The notes below the pieces were generated by a model. That model did no database searches. It was not told the DNA's origin and saw only the letters and a program-made list of their open reading frames with translations. The position numbers were made by a program, and so were the translations under genes. 64,000 bases of DNA from Brachybacterium sp. FME24 (GTDB taxonomy: Bacteria; Actinomycetota; Actinomycetes; Actinomycetales; Dermabacteraceae). Below, one piece after another: positions 7,846 through 15,781 of the stretch; the stretch's first letter is position 1, and every line of letters starts with the position of its first letter. The DNA lies in contig NZ_JABUXV010000014.1 in NCBI RefSeq assembly GCF_014897705.1, forward strand, positions 1-64,000. Reading direction: 5' to 3'.

Positions 7846-8349
7846 ATGGATTTGACCCGATACGTCGACGAGCTGCAGCGCCAGCTGTCCACCGCAGCGG
7901 CGGCGGGCGGCGAGGACGCCCGCGATCTCGCTGCCCGCCTCACCGCCCCCCTCGACGCCGCTGTCCGGCTGGTGCTGCTGGACGCACTCTCCGATGCCAC
8001 CGGAGAGATCTCCGCCGAGCTCGCCCCGGGGTCCGTCGACCTGCGCCTCCGAGGCGGAAGCCCCGAGTTCGTGGTCGCCCCGGCCCAGCAGCCTGACCCC
8101 CCCTCTCCCTCGGAAAGTGCTTCTGAACTGCGCCATCAGCGGCCGGAGAGTGAAGGAGGGGCCACCTCACGCACCACCCTGCGTCTCCCCGATCACCTCA
8201 AGAACCAGGTCGAGCTCGCTGCCGCCCGCGATGGCGTCTCGGTGAACTCCTGGCTGGTGCGGGCCGTCGCGGGATCGCTCGAACAGCAGTCCAGCACCTC
8301 GGCCACCCGCTCCGGGTCGGGTCGGCGCGTCACCGGATGGGCGCGCTGA
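7846..8349 (+). CDS. Ribbon-helix-helix (HicB/CopG-like) regulator
   Basis: A 167-residue protein. The C-terminal part (about residues 107-150, TTLRLPDHLKNQVELAAARDGVSVNSWLVRAVAGSL) is a typical ribbon-helix-helix DNA-binding fold as in HicB C-terminal domains. The N-terminal half is helical and acidic and has no recognised domain. No HicA toxin is adjacent, so it is read as a regulator rather than an antitoxin. It heads an operon-like series with DUF4097 and an ABC exporter, and a perfect inverted repeat precedes its start. Confidence 0.75.
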   Translation: MDLTRYVDELQRQLSTAAAAGGEDARDLAARLTAPLDAAVRLVLLDALSDATGEISAELAPGSVDLRLRGGSPEFVVAPAQQPDPPSPSESASELRHQRPESEGGATSRTTLRLPDHLKNQVELAAARDGVSVNSWLVRAVAGSLEQQSSTSATRSGSGRRVTGWAR

Positions 8350-8420
8350 CCGTACCGCGACCGGCACCCCGGACCTGCACCACATAGACACCACGACGAC
8401 ACCACTTGAGGAGCTCCGTC

Positions 8421-9200
8421 ATGCCCACATTTCCTGCCGCCACCCCGATCGCCCTCGCCGTCGACGTCCCCTTCGCCTCCCTCCACGTCGTCGCCTCCGA
8501 CCGGGAGGACGCGGTCGTCACCGTGCTGCCGACCGACCCGGCACGCTCCGGAAGCCGGCGCGCCGCCGAGGAGGTGCAGGTCGAGCAGCGCGGTGACTCG
8601 ATCACCGTGACCTACCCCGGGTCGTGGAAGCAGTTCGTGCTCCCCTTCGCGGCCGGCACCGCGAACATCACCGTCGAGCTCCCTTCCGGCTCCGCCGTGC
8701 GCGGCAAGACCGGCTCGCTCCTGGTCGAGGGCGCGCTCGGCGCCGTCGACATGACGCTGTCCGGCGGTGATGCCCGCCTCGATGCTGTCGAGCGACTGGA
8801 CCTCAAGGTCTCCGCCGGTTCCGCGGTCGTCGGCCGCATCGACGGCACCACGACGGTCGCGGTCAGCGCCGGATCCGTGCGCATCGGAGAGATCGCCGGG
8901 GACGGGACCATCCGGGCCTCCAACGGGACGACCACCGTCGAGCATCTCCGGGGAACGCTCGAGATCCTCGGGGCCCATGGCGACATCGCGGTGGGAAGCC
9001 TGCAGGGCGACCTCGTGGCGAAGTCCGCCCATGCCGGCCTCCGCGTCGGCCGTCTCGAGAGCGGCCGCGCCACCCTCACGACCTCCTTCGGCTCCGTGCG
9101 CAACCTGCTCACCCCCACCGACGGTCCCGTCCAGGACGAGGCCACCGCCCAGATCCAGGCGAGCACGCGCTATGGCGACATCGTCGTCCAACGTCCGTGA
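8421..9200 (+). CDS. DUF4097 beta-strand repeat protein
   Basis: A 259-residue protein with repeated short beta strands and Gly/Ser turns (GALGAVDMTLSGGDARLDAV, VSAGSVRIGEIAGDGTIRAS) typical of the DUF4097/adhesin-like solenoid. There is no signal peptide or membrane segment. GAGGAG (8408-8413) precedes the ATG at 8421. DUF4097 genes commonly sit between a small regulator and an ABC exporter, as here; their biochemical role is unknown. Confidence 0.8.
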   Translation: MPTFPAATPIALAVDVPFASLHVVASDREDAVVTVLPTDPARSGSRRAAEEVQVEQRGDSITVTYPGSWKQFVLPFAAGTANITVELPSGSAVRGKTGSLLVEGALGAVDMTLSGGDARLDAVERLDLKVSAGSAVVGRIDGTTTVAVSAGSVRIGEIAGDGTIRASNGTTTVEHLRGTLEILGAHGDIAVGSLQGDLVAKSAHAGLRVGRLESGRATLTTSFGSVRNLLTPTDGPVQDEATAQIQASTRYGDIVVQRP

Positions 9201-9228
9201 CCCCCACCATCCCTCGAGGAGAAGAGCC

Positions 9229-10026
9229 ATGACCACCGAGCAGATATCCCCGCCGGCCCTGCGGGTGCGCGGGATCGAGAAGTCCTTCCAGGACCTGCAC
9301 GTCCTCCGCGGCGTCGACCTCGACGTGGCACCGGGCGCCGTCGTCGCTCTGCTCGGGTCGAACGGAGCGGGCAAGACCACCCTGGTGCGCATCCTGTCGA
9401 CACTGCTCCAGGCCGATGCGGGCAGCGCGAGCGTCAACGGCTACGACGTCGCCGCGCAGTCCGGAAAGGTCCGGGAATCTCTCAGCCTCACCGGCCAGTT
9501 CGCCGCGGTCGACGGCGTCCTCACCGGCCGGGAGAACCTCCTCCTCGTCGCGCGGCTGCGACACCTCAAGAACCCCGGCTCCATCGCCGACGACCTGCTG
9601 GACCGGTTCTCGCTCGCCGCGGCGGGGAATCGACCTGCCTCGACCTACTCGGGCGGCATGCGCCGCCGGCTCGACATCGCCATGAGCCTGATCGGCGAGC
9701 CGCCGATCATCGTCCTCGACGAGCCGACCACGGGTCTGGACCCGCAGGCCCGGCTCGAGGTGTGGAGGACCATCACCTCGCTCGCCACTGGCGGCGCCAC
9801 CGTGCTGCTGACCACTCAGCACCTCGAGGAGGCCGAGCAGCTCGCCGACCGCATCGCGATCCTGCACGAAGGTCGGATCATCCAGCACGGCACGCTCGCC
9901 GACCTCAAGCGGCTGCTCCCTCCCGCGGAGGTCGAGTACGTCGAGAAGCAGCCCTCGCTCGAAGAGGTGTTCCTCTCCGTCGTCGGAGCGCCCACCACCC
10001 CCACGACCTCACAGGACCTCCGATGA
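9229..10026 (+). CDS. ABC exporter ATP-binding protein (DrrA-like)
   Basis: A 265-residue ATPase. It has the Walker A sequence GSNGAGKTT (about residues 43-51), a Q-loop, the signature as SGGMRRR, the Walker B sequence IIVLDEPTTGLDP and the switch His in TTQHLEEAEQLADRI. It belongs to the daunorubicin-resistance (DrrA) group of multidrug or lipid exporters. The stop overlaps the permease start by four bases (ATGA). It has a short C-terminal tail instead of a full DUF4162 domain. Confidence 0.93.
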   Translation: MTTEQISPPALRVRGIEKSFQDLHVLRGVDLDVAPGAVVALLGSNGAGKTTLVRILSTLLQADAGSASVNGYDVAAQSGKVRESLSLTGQFAAVDGVLTGRENLLLVARLRHLKNPGSIADDLLDRFSLAAAGNRPASTYSGGMRRRLDIAMSLIGEPPIIVLDEPTTGLDPQARLEVWRTITSLATGGATVLLTTQHLEEAEQLADRIAILHEGRIIQHGTLADLKRLLPPAEVEYVEKQPSLEEVFLSVVGAPTTPTTSQDLR

Positions 10027-10790
10027 CCACCACGCAGTTCCTGTCCGACACCCGGGTCCTCACCGGGCGCTCCCTCCGACACATCCTGCGCAGCCCCGAC
10101 ACCATCATCACCACCGCCGTCACGCCGATCGCGCTGCTGCTGCTGTTCGTCTACGTCATCGGCGGGGCCATCGAGACCGGTTCCGAGGGGTCCTACGTCG
10201 ACTACCTCCTGCCCGGCATCCTGCTCATCACGATCGCCTCCGGCGTGGCCTACACCGCGTACCGCCTGTTCCTGGACATGCAGGGCGGCATCGTCGAACG
10301 CTTCCAGTCGATGCCCATCGCGCGGTCGAGCGTCCTGTGGGCGCACGTGCTCACGTCCGTCACCGCGAACGCGGCGTCCGTCGCGCTCGTGGTCGTCGTC
10401 GCGCTGATCATGGGCTTCCGCACCGGCGCGTCGATACTGGCCTGGCTCGCGGTCATCGGCCTTCTGACCCTCTTCATCCTCGCCCTGACCTGGATCGCCG
10501 TGATCGCCGGGCTCTCGGCGAAGACGGTCGACGGGGCGAGCGCGTTCAGCTATCCCCTGATCTTCCTGCCGTTCATCAGCTCGGCGTTCGTGCCCACCGA
10601 ATCGATGCCCGCCCCGGTGGCGTGGTTCGCGCAGAACCAGCCGGTGACCTCGATCGTGAACACCCTGCGCGCGCTGTTCGCCCAGGAGAGCGTCGGCAAC
10701 GACCTCTGGATCTCCCTGGCCTGGCTGCTCGGGATCCTGGTGGTGGCCTGCGCAGCGGCGACGGCGATCTACCGGCGTCGGATCCGCTGA
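10023..10790 (+). CDS. ABC-2 type permease (DrrB-like)
   Basis: A 255-residue membrane protein with six hydrophobic segments and the ABC-2 coupling region (GGIVERFQSMPIARSSVLWAHVL). The conserved NQPVTSIVNTLRAL loop precedes the last helix, as in DrrB proteins. It is translationally coupled to the ATPase. The pair would form a homodimeric half-exporter; substrate unknown. The gene order regulator, DUF4097, ATPase, permease suggests one transcription unit of about 3 kb. Confidence 0.92.
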   Translation: MTTTQFLSDTRVLTGRSLRHILRSPDTIITTAVTPIALLLLFVYVIGGAIETGSEGSYVDYLLPGILLITIASGVAYTAYRLFLDMQGGIVERFQSMPIARSSVLWAHVLTSVTANAASVALVVVVALIMGFRTGASILAWLAVIGLLTLFILALTWIAVIAGLSAKTVDGASAFSYPLIFLPFISSAFVPTESMPAPVAWFAQNQPVTSIVNTLRALFAQESVGNDLWISLAWLLGILVVACAAATAIYRRRIR

Positions 10791-10843
10791 GCCCGGCTCA
10801 TCCTTCGACGGCAGCGGCATCGACTCTCACCGGATCCCGGCGC

Positions 10844-12292
10844 TCAGGCTGCGTCGGCCGTCCTCCGAAGTCGGCCGACCACGGTGTCGACCACCACGAA
10901 CGCGGCCAGGCTCACTCCCATCAGCGGCAGCATGAGGCCGACACCCGCCGCGGCGAGCAGCACCAGGGCCACGCCCCACCACGGAGCGCGGTGCAGTGCG
11001 CCGCGGCGCGGCGGTCTCGCCGGCCCGCGCCCGCCGCCGGTGGGGCGGCGCTGCCACCACATCAGATAGCCCCACACGATCATCGCGACCAGCGTCGAGG
11101 CGATCACGAACAGCACGAGCTGGTTCACCAGGCCGAACATCGATCCCATGTGCAGATCGATGCCCCAGCGGGTGAGCTTCGCAGCGAAGTCCTGGTCGGC
11201 GAAGTCGGTACGGTCGACGACCTCGAGCGAGGCGCCGTCGATGGCCACGGCATCCACCTTCGTCGGGTAACTGCGCTGGATCTCCTCCACCACCCACGCG
11301 GTGTCGGCGTCGGCCGGAGGGCGGATCTCGATCAGGCCGGTATCGATGTTCACGGCCTGCCCCGCTGCGAGGACGTCGTCGATCGCGGACGGGCCCGGCG
11401 CAGTGGCCACCAGGGCGCCGCCCGTCTCCATCTCGTGCGCCGCGTGCTCACCATCCTCGCCTCCACCGTGCCCGGCGTGCTCGTCTCCGCCGTCTACGGC
11501 GCTCCCCGCAGCCGGCTCGGTGTTCGAGGGCACCTGCGTGCTCACGGCCTGGGTGGTGAAGCCGAAGGCTCCGCGGATCGTCCCGATATTCGCGCCGCCG
11601 TACTGCGACCACGTGATCCCGGTGGCCGAGAGGAACAGGGCACCGAGCAGCACCCACGCTCCCATGGAGGAGTGCAGGGAAAGGGTCCGACGGTAGCCGC
11701 GCGCCCGGAGGTCCGGTCGCAGCATGTCCCTCGTCCGGCGAGCACGGCGCGCCCGACGGACCCACAGCCCGAGGCCCGCCACCGCGATCACTCCGAGCCA
11801 GGAGGCGGACAGCTCGCTGTAGAGCCGACCGACCTCACCGAGGTGCAGGTTGCGGTGGAGCTGGTCGATCCAGGTGCGCACGGGGAGAGATCCGCTGGTG
11901 CCGTAGACGGTGAGGTCGCCGCGGATCTCGGCGGTCGCGGGGTCCACGAAGACCGCCCGCGTCTCGCCCTCCCCGAGGGAGTCATCGGCGTACATCACGC
12001 GGGTCGTGTCGCCCACCTCGGGCGCGGGCCGGACCGCGGCGATCGTCCCGTCCTCGCCGTGGTGGGCATCCGCTGCCGCGACCTGCTCGGCGAGCGCCAG
12101 CGGCACCCCGTCCGACGGGGTCGTCAGTTCGTCGGCGTAGATCATCTGCTCCAGGTGCGGAGTCAGCGCGTAGAGCGCACCGCTGGCCGCGGAGATCAGG
12201 ATGAAGGGGGCGACGAAGATCGCGGCGTAGAAATGCAGGCGCAGCAGCAGTTGGCCGAGCCATCGCTCACGGGGACGGGTGGTGGCGGCCAT
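10844..12292 (-). CDS. PepSY-associated membrane protein with His-rich loop
   Basis: A 482-residue PepSY-TM (DUF2534/PiuB-like) protein. Transmembrane helices lie near residues 12-38 (the LRLHFYAAIFVAPFILISAASG signature), about 155-175, 205-225, 345-370 and 390-430, with two extracytoplasmic PepSY-like regions. A His/Asp/Glu-rich loop (DEHAGHGGGEDGEHAAHE) suggests metal binding. Relatives act in iron or copper handling at the membrane, sometimes as ferric-siderophore reductases. The ATG at 12292 is preferred to a longer frame because the family starts just before the first helix. It is the last gene of the CHRD-sortase series. Confidence 0.82.
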   Translation of the reverse strand: MAATTRPRERWLGQLLLRLHFYAAIFVAPFILISAASGALYALTPHLEQMIYADELTTPSDGVPLALAEQVAAADAHHGEDGTIAAVRPAPEVGDTTRVMYADDSLGEGETRAVFVDPATAEIRGDLTVYGTSGSLPVRTWIDQLHRNLHLGEVGRLYSELSASWLGVIAVAGLGLWVRRARRARRTRDMLRPDLRARGYRRTLSLHSSMGAWVLLGALFLSATGITWSQYGGANIGTIRGAFGFTTQAVSTQVPSNTEPAAGSAVDGGDEHAGHGGGEDGEHAAHEMETGGALVATAPGPSAIDDVLAAGQAVNIDTGLIEIRPPADADTAWVVEEIQRSYPTKVDAVAIDGASLEVVDRTDFADQDFAAKLTRWGIDLHMGSMFGLVNQLVLFVIASTLVAMIVWGYLMWWQRRPTGGGRGPARPPRRGALHRAPWWGVALVLLAAAGVGLMLPLMGVSLAAFVVVDTVVGRLRRTADAA

Positions 12293-12368
12293 GGCGAGAT
12301 CCTGTCGGTGGGCGCGGCGGAGCGCGCGGCATGTGTCGCGGAGCAGTCGGCTGAGGGGCGTGCGGGGC

Positions 12369-13100
12369 TCAGTTCTCGACGAGCCGGGCGAAGACCACGG
12401 TGTTGTCCAGGTGATGACCGTCCGCGTCGAGGTCGCCACCGCAGGTGATCAGCCGCAGCTCCGGGCCCTCAGTGCGGCCGTAGACAGCGAGCGTGGGGAA
12501 CTCGTCCTTGGGGTAGCGGGCCGAGTCGTAGACCTCGAACGTCGCCGTCGTCCCGTCCTCGCGATCGACGTCGACCCGGTCGCCGGGCTCGAGACCGCCG
12601 AGTTCGAAGAACACGGACGGGTCGCCGCCCCAGGTCACATGACCCTCGATGACCGAGGGGCCGAGCTCGCCGGGGGTCGGTGATCCCTCGAACCACGCTG
12701 CCAGGTTCGCGCGGTCGCCGCGCGGGGCGAGCAGCTCCCCGCTCTCTCCGAGACCGATCGGGAAGACCTTCTCTTCGACACCGATCGAGGAGATGGTGAT
12801 CGCCGTCGGCTCCGACTCCGCGAGCGGTGACGCGGCGGGCGGCGTCTGCGCCGAGGCGTCGGGCTGTTCGGTGGGTTCGCTCGCGTCCGTGCTGGGAGCG
12901 GGAGACGGTTCGGCAGGTGTCGCGCCGTCGGCGGCGCCTCCGCCGTCCGAGGCGGAGCGCACGTCGGGCTGTGGTGGAGCGCCGACCTGGTTGGTCAGCG
13001 CGAAGATCAGGAGCGCCGCCCCGATCAGGGCGACGACGCCGAAGGCGACGGCCGTCATGCGACGACCGCCGCCCCGGCGGGGAGGTCCCTGTGGGGTCAT
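12369..13100 (-). CDS. Class F-like sortase
   Basis: A 243-residue sortase. A membrane anchor at residues 15-36 is followed by a Pro/Ser/Asp-rich linker (40-100) and a sortase barrel with catalytic His154 (VIEGHVTW) and Cys220 (LRLITCGG). Class F is preferred from the short domain and the position of the TC motif; class E is the alternative. The ATG lies 1 bp after the CHRD gene stop, so translation is coupled. The neighbouring CHRD protein is the natural substrate candidate, yet it shows no clear LPxTG/LAxTG motif. A SigK-type promoter drives the series. Confidence 0.88.
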   Translation of the reverse strand: MTPQGPPRRGGGRRMTAVAFGVVALIGAALLIFALTNQVGAPPQPDVRSASDGGGAADGATPAEPSPAPSTDASEPTEQPDASAQTPPAASPLAESEPTAITISSIGVEEKVFPIGLGESGELLAPRGDRANLAAWFEGSPTPGELGPSVIEGHVTWGGDPSVFFELGGLEPGDRVDVDREDGTTATFEVYDSARYPKDEFPTLAVYGRTEGPELRLITCGGDLDADGHHLDNTVVFARLVEN

Positions 13101-13101
13101 G

Positions 13102-13881
13102 TCACTTCTGGAGCTGACGCGTGCGCAGCGCGATCGCACCGGCAGCCGCCGCGGCGATCAGGCCACCGCCGGCGATCATGGCGCCGGCGTTCTCGATGCC
13201 GGCAGTGGTGCCGTCACCGGTCTCGGCGCCGCCCTCGGGCATGTGCTCCATCTGGCTCACCTCGAGCTCGCCACAGGCGGCGGGATCAGTGGCCTCGGAG
13301 GGCAGATTCGGGTCGAGGTCGGACATGACGTCGCCGTCGTACTCCCCGCTGCCGTTGTGGTCGACGCCGTGGACGACGATCACGCCCTTGCCGTCGGTGA
13401 TGTCGGAGGCGACCTGGTCGCTGACCTCGAAGGTGCGCTCATAGGCGTCGTCACCCACGGGGAAGCGGTCCACGGCCAGTCCGCTGTCCGGGCTGGTGTC
13501 ACCCTCGGTGGTCAGCGACGACACGATCATGCCGTAGTCGTCGTGGGCATCGGAGACCTGGATGGCTCCGTTCTCGCCGCTGCCCTCCATGGTCGGGTCG
13601 GGGCACTGGTTCTTGCCGCCGACGTGGATGTGCTGGGCGTGGGGGGAACCGGACAGCAGGCCGGTGTTCTCCATCTTCACCGTCACCTCGTTGCCCTCGA
13701 CGGTGACCCACGCCGTGCCGGAGGCGCCGGAGTCGTTCAGTTCGGTCAGGTGTGCCTCGAGCGTGGTGGCGCCGTGCTCTCCGCCATGCCCTTCGGCCAG
13801 AGCGGCACCGGAGGCTCCGAACATGCCGAGCATGGCCGTGGCGGCGAACAAGGGGAGGATTCGCTTCGTCGTCGTGCGCAT
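13102..13881 (-). CDS. Secreted CHRD-domain protein with C-terminal membrane helix
   Basis: A 259-residue protein. A Sec signal peptide (residues 1-29, cleavage after ALA) precedes a CHRD domain (about 38-190) with HAQHIHVG, and an acidic Cys-containing stretch (ATDPAACGELEVSQMEHMPE). The last 35 residues (AGAMIAGGGLIAAAAAGAIALRTRQLQK) are a membrane helix with a basic tail, the shape of a cell-wall sorting signal but lacking a recognisable LPxTG; GAETG at about 220 is the nearest match. His/Met-rich patches suggest metal interaction. First gene of an operon with the sortase and PepSY protein. Confidence 0.8.
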   Translation of the reverse strand: MRTTTKRILPLFAATAMLGMFGASGAALAEGHGGEHGATTLEAHLTELNDSGASGTAWVTVEGNEVTVKMENTGLLSGSPHAQHIHVGGKNQCPDPTMEGSGENGAIQVSDAHDDYGMIVSSLTTEGDTSPDSGLAVDRFPVGDDAYERTFEVSDQVASDITDGKGVIVVHGVDHNGSGEYDGDVMSDLDPNLPSEATDPAACGELEVSQMEHMPEGGAETGDGTTAGIENAGAMIAGGGLIAAAAAGAIALRTRQLQK

Positions 13882-13943
13882 CGTGACTCCTTCGTCGGAC
13901 GCCGGACGGCTCTGCAGTCGTCGGGGGCGGCGATCCAGGTGTG

Positions 13944-13971
13944 GTTCGGAGCACCAGGACGATCGGATTGG
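13944..13971 (-). promoter_or_regulatory. SigK-type promoter of the CHRD-sortase operon
   Basis: On the minus strand CCAATCC (13965-13971) and CCGAAC (13944-13949) are 15 bp apart. Exactly the same two elements and spacing occur before the fasciclin gene next to sigK (18384-18411). They resemble the mycobacterial SigK consensus (CCATCC ... CCGAAT, from memory). Confidence 0.65.
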
Positions 13972-14001
13972 ACGGATCTGGAACTTTTTCTGCCGAGCTG
14001 G

Positions 14002-14679
14002 TCAGCAGCAGTCGCCGGGGTCGTCGTTCTCGCTGGTCAAGGAGGACAAGGGCTGTGCGCAGGCCTCGCCCCGCCAGGCTTCGAGCCCCTCCCGCACCGC
14101 GAAGACCGCGATCACCAGCGCTGCGAGCGGGTCCGCCCACGCCCAGCCCAGAAGGCTGTTGAGCACGAGGCCGACGAGGACGGCGGCGGACAGGTAGGAG
14201 CAGATCAGGGTCTGGTGGGAATCGGCGACCGCACTGGCCGAGCCGAGCTCGCGACCGGTGCGACGCTCGAACCAGGACAGGACGGGCATGATCACCACGC
14301 TCACAGCGGCCAGCGCGATACCGACCGAGGAGTGCTCCGCCGGGGAGGCCCCGAGGAGCGACCGGAGCGCATCGATGGTGACGACGGCGGCGAGCGCGAA
14401 GAACGCCACCGCGATCACCCGCAGGGCCGCTTTCTCCCGCCGGTGCGGGTCCGGCGCCGCGAACTGCCAGGCGACCGCAGCCGCGGACAGCACCTCGACG
14501 AGCGAGTCGAGACCGAAACCGATCAGGGCGGACGACGACGCAGCCCGGCCCGCCGCCAGGGCGATCACTCCTTCGAGCAGGTTGTACGTGATCGTGGCGG
14601 CCACCACCCAGCGGATCCGGCGCTGCAGGACCAGTCGCCGTGCGGGAGCCACCGTCGGTCGGGGGTCCGAGGGAGTCAT
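14002..14679 (-). CDS. Cation diffusion facilitator family metal exporter (short form)
   Basis: A 225-residue integral membrane protein with about six helices. The CDF metal sites appear as GFGLDSLVE (TM2) and AVADSHQT (TM5). It lacks the C-terminal cytoplasmic domain of full-length CDF proteins (usually near 300 residues) and ends in a Cys pair (DDPGDCC). Zn, Cd or a similar divalent metal is the likely substrate. The ATG at 14679 overlaps the sensor stop (ATGA), so sensor and pump are one translationally coupled operon. Confidence 0.85.
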   Translation of the reverse strand: MTPSDPRPTVAPARRLVLQRRIRWVVAATITYNLLEGVIALAAGRAASSSALIGFGLDSLVEVLSAAAVAWQFAAPDPHRREKAALRVIAVAFFALAAVVTIDALRSLLGASPAEHSSVGIALAAVSVVIMPVLSWFERRTGRELGSASAVADSHQTLICSYLSAAVLVGLVLNSLLGWAWADPLAALVIAVFAVREGLEAWRGEACAQPLSSLTSENDDPGDCC

Positions 14680-15011
14680 GCGCACGTGCACCCGTCCCCC
14701 GTGCAGCAGTCCGGGTCGACGACGAGCGCCAGCTTCACCAGATCGCTCAGGGCCGAGGCGATGTGCGGATCGGAGAGGCGGTACCAGGTGTGGCGACCGT
14801 CCTTGACGCCCTCGACCAGCCCGCAGCCCCGAAGGCACGTCATGTGATTCGACAGCTTCTGGCGGGAGACGCCGAGCGCATCGGCCAGATCGGAGGGGAA
14901 CGCCGGGGCCTCCCGCAATGTCAGCAGGATGCGGGCCCGGGTGTCATCGGACAGGGCATATCCCAGGCGGGCGAGGGATGCGGTGTGGCTGAGGGTGACG
15001 GTCTCGGGCAT
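14676..15011 (-). CDS. ArsR/SmtB metal sensor, CmtR-like
   Basis: A 111-residue winged-helix repressor. The recognition helix carries Cys59 and Cys63 in CLRGC, and the C-terminal tail carries Cys102, 103, 108 and 110. This is the pattern of Mycobacterium tuberculosis CmtR, which uses Cys57, Cys61 and Cys102 to bind Cd or Pb (known for that protein). It should repress its operon with the CDF pump and release on metal binding. A perfect inverted repeat lies just upstream of the start. Confidence 0.88.
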   Translation of the reverse strand: MPETVTLSHTASLARLGYALSDDTRARILLTLREAPAFPSDLADALGVSRQKLSNHMTCLRGCGLVEGVKDGRHTWYRLSDPHIASALSDLVKLALVVDPDCCTGDGCTCA

Positions 15012-15019
15012 GGACCGAT

Positions 15020-15039
15020 AGTACAGCTTTTTCTGTACT
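15020..15039. promoter_or_regulatory. ArsR-type operator of the metal-sensor operon
   Basis: AGTACAG and CTGTACT are perfect 7-bp arms around CTTTTT, ending 8 bp from the CmtR-like start codon. Size and position match ArsR-family operators; binding by the adjacent sensor is inferred. Confidence 0.65.
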
Positions 15040-15101
15040 GACTCGAGCAGACCACCCCGCTCCGGATGCTCGCCGACCGGCCGGCGACACCGCAGGACGG
15101 C

Positions 15102-15491
15102 TCACTCCAGTGCGAGATCGATGCCCCGATGCGAGCGGAACACCTCGAGCACGGTGTCGAAGTAGGTCGGAGCGCCGTCGGCGTCGAGCTTCTCGAGCCG
15201 GCTGCGGAAGACCGCGACCGTGAACCGCTCCGGCTGCGCGAGCTTGTCGAGCAGGTACTCCCTGGTGGCTGCGACACCGAGGGCCCGCGCCGCCTGCGCG
15301 TGGTCGGCCCAGACGATCGTCGCCTCCGTGTGCCGACGCAGCGCCCCGTATCCGCCGTAGAGCATGTCGTCGAGCGCATCGAGGCTCGGGCCCAGCTGCC
15401 AGTCGACGTCGGCCATGAAGACGCGATTGATCTCGTCATAGAACGAGGCGATCCCGTCGATCCGCGTGCCGTCGATCCTGAGGGTCAGCAT
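15102..15491 (-). CDS. Barstar-family ribonuclease inhibitor
   Basis: A 129-residue protein. Residues 1-50 (LTLRIDGTRIDGIASFYDEINRVFM...DWQLGPSLDALDDMLYGGYGAL) carry the barstar signature, whose acidic helix inserts into the active site of barnase-type RNases. The family is normally about 90 residues; here there is a C-terminal extension. CAGGAG precedes the ATG at 15491, the longer open frame having no family similarity. No barnase-like nuclease is adjacent, so it is an orphan immunity or regulatory protein. Confidence 0.85.
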   Translation of the reverse strand: MLTLRIDGTRIDGIASFYDEINRVFMADVDWQLGPSLDALDDMLYGGYGALRRHTEATIVWADHAQAARALGVAATREYLLDKLAQPERFTVAVFRSRLEKLDADGAPTYFDTVLEVFRSHRGIDLALE

Positions 15492-15659
15492 GGGCCACTC
15501 CTGATGACGATCGGGGACGTGCACTCGGGTGCCCACGATAATCACCACTGGGCCCGGGCCGGAGCACCGCGACTTCTCGAGGCCCGAGAGGCGCCGTTGG
15601 CCGCTCTCGCCGGACCCGCCGCCCCGTCCAGGCGACGGGTGCTCCGAGACGTCCTCCAT

Positions 15660-15707
15660 GTAGTTGACACGTGAACCATTGCGCCATATGGTTCACACGT
15701 CAACTAC
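15660..15707 (+). promoter_or_regulatory. Strong sigma-A promoter with paired palindromic operator
   Basis: TTGACA (15664-15669) and TATGGT (15687-15692) are exactly 17 bp apart and read toward the NmrA gene. They sit inside a large inverted repeat: arms 15660-15679 and 15688-15707 match at 18 of 20 positions. Each arm contains a self-complementary-like core (GTTGACACGTGAAC and GTTCACACGTCAAC), covering the -35 and the -10 flank. This predicts tight repression by a dimer pair; no regulator gene lies next to it. Confidence 0.75.
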
Positions 15708-15781
15708 TTCATCGGGGGCGGCTGGAGAACTCCCCCCACGAACACCCCTGATTCATCCCACTCTTCGAGAGGAAGAACGCC

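Noticed and set aside
7846-8349. HicB antitoxin call for the RHH protein
   Set aside because: No HicA toxin is adjacent, and the downstream genes are an exporter operon.
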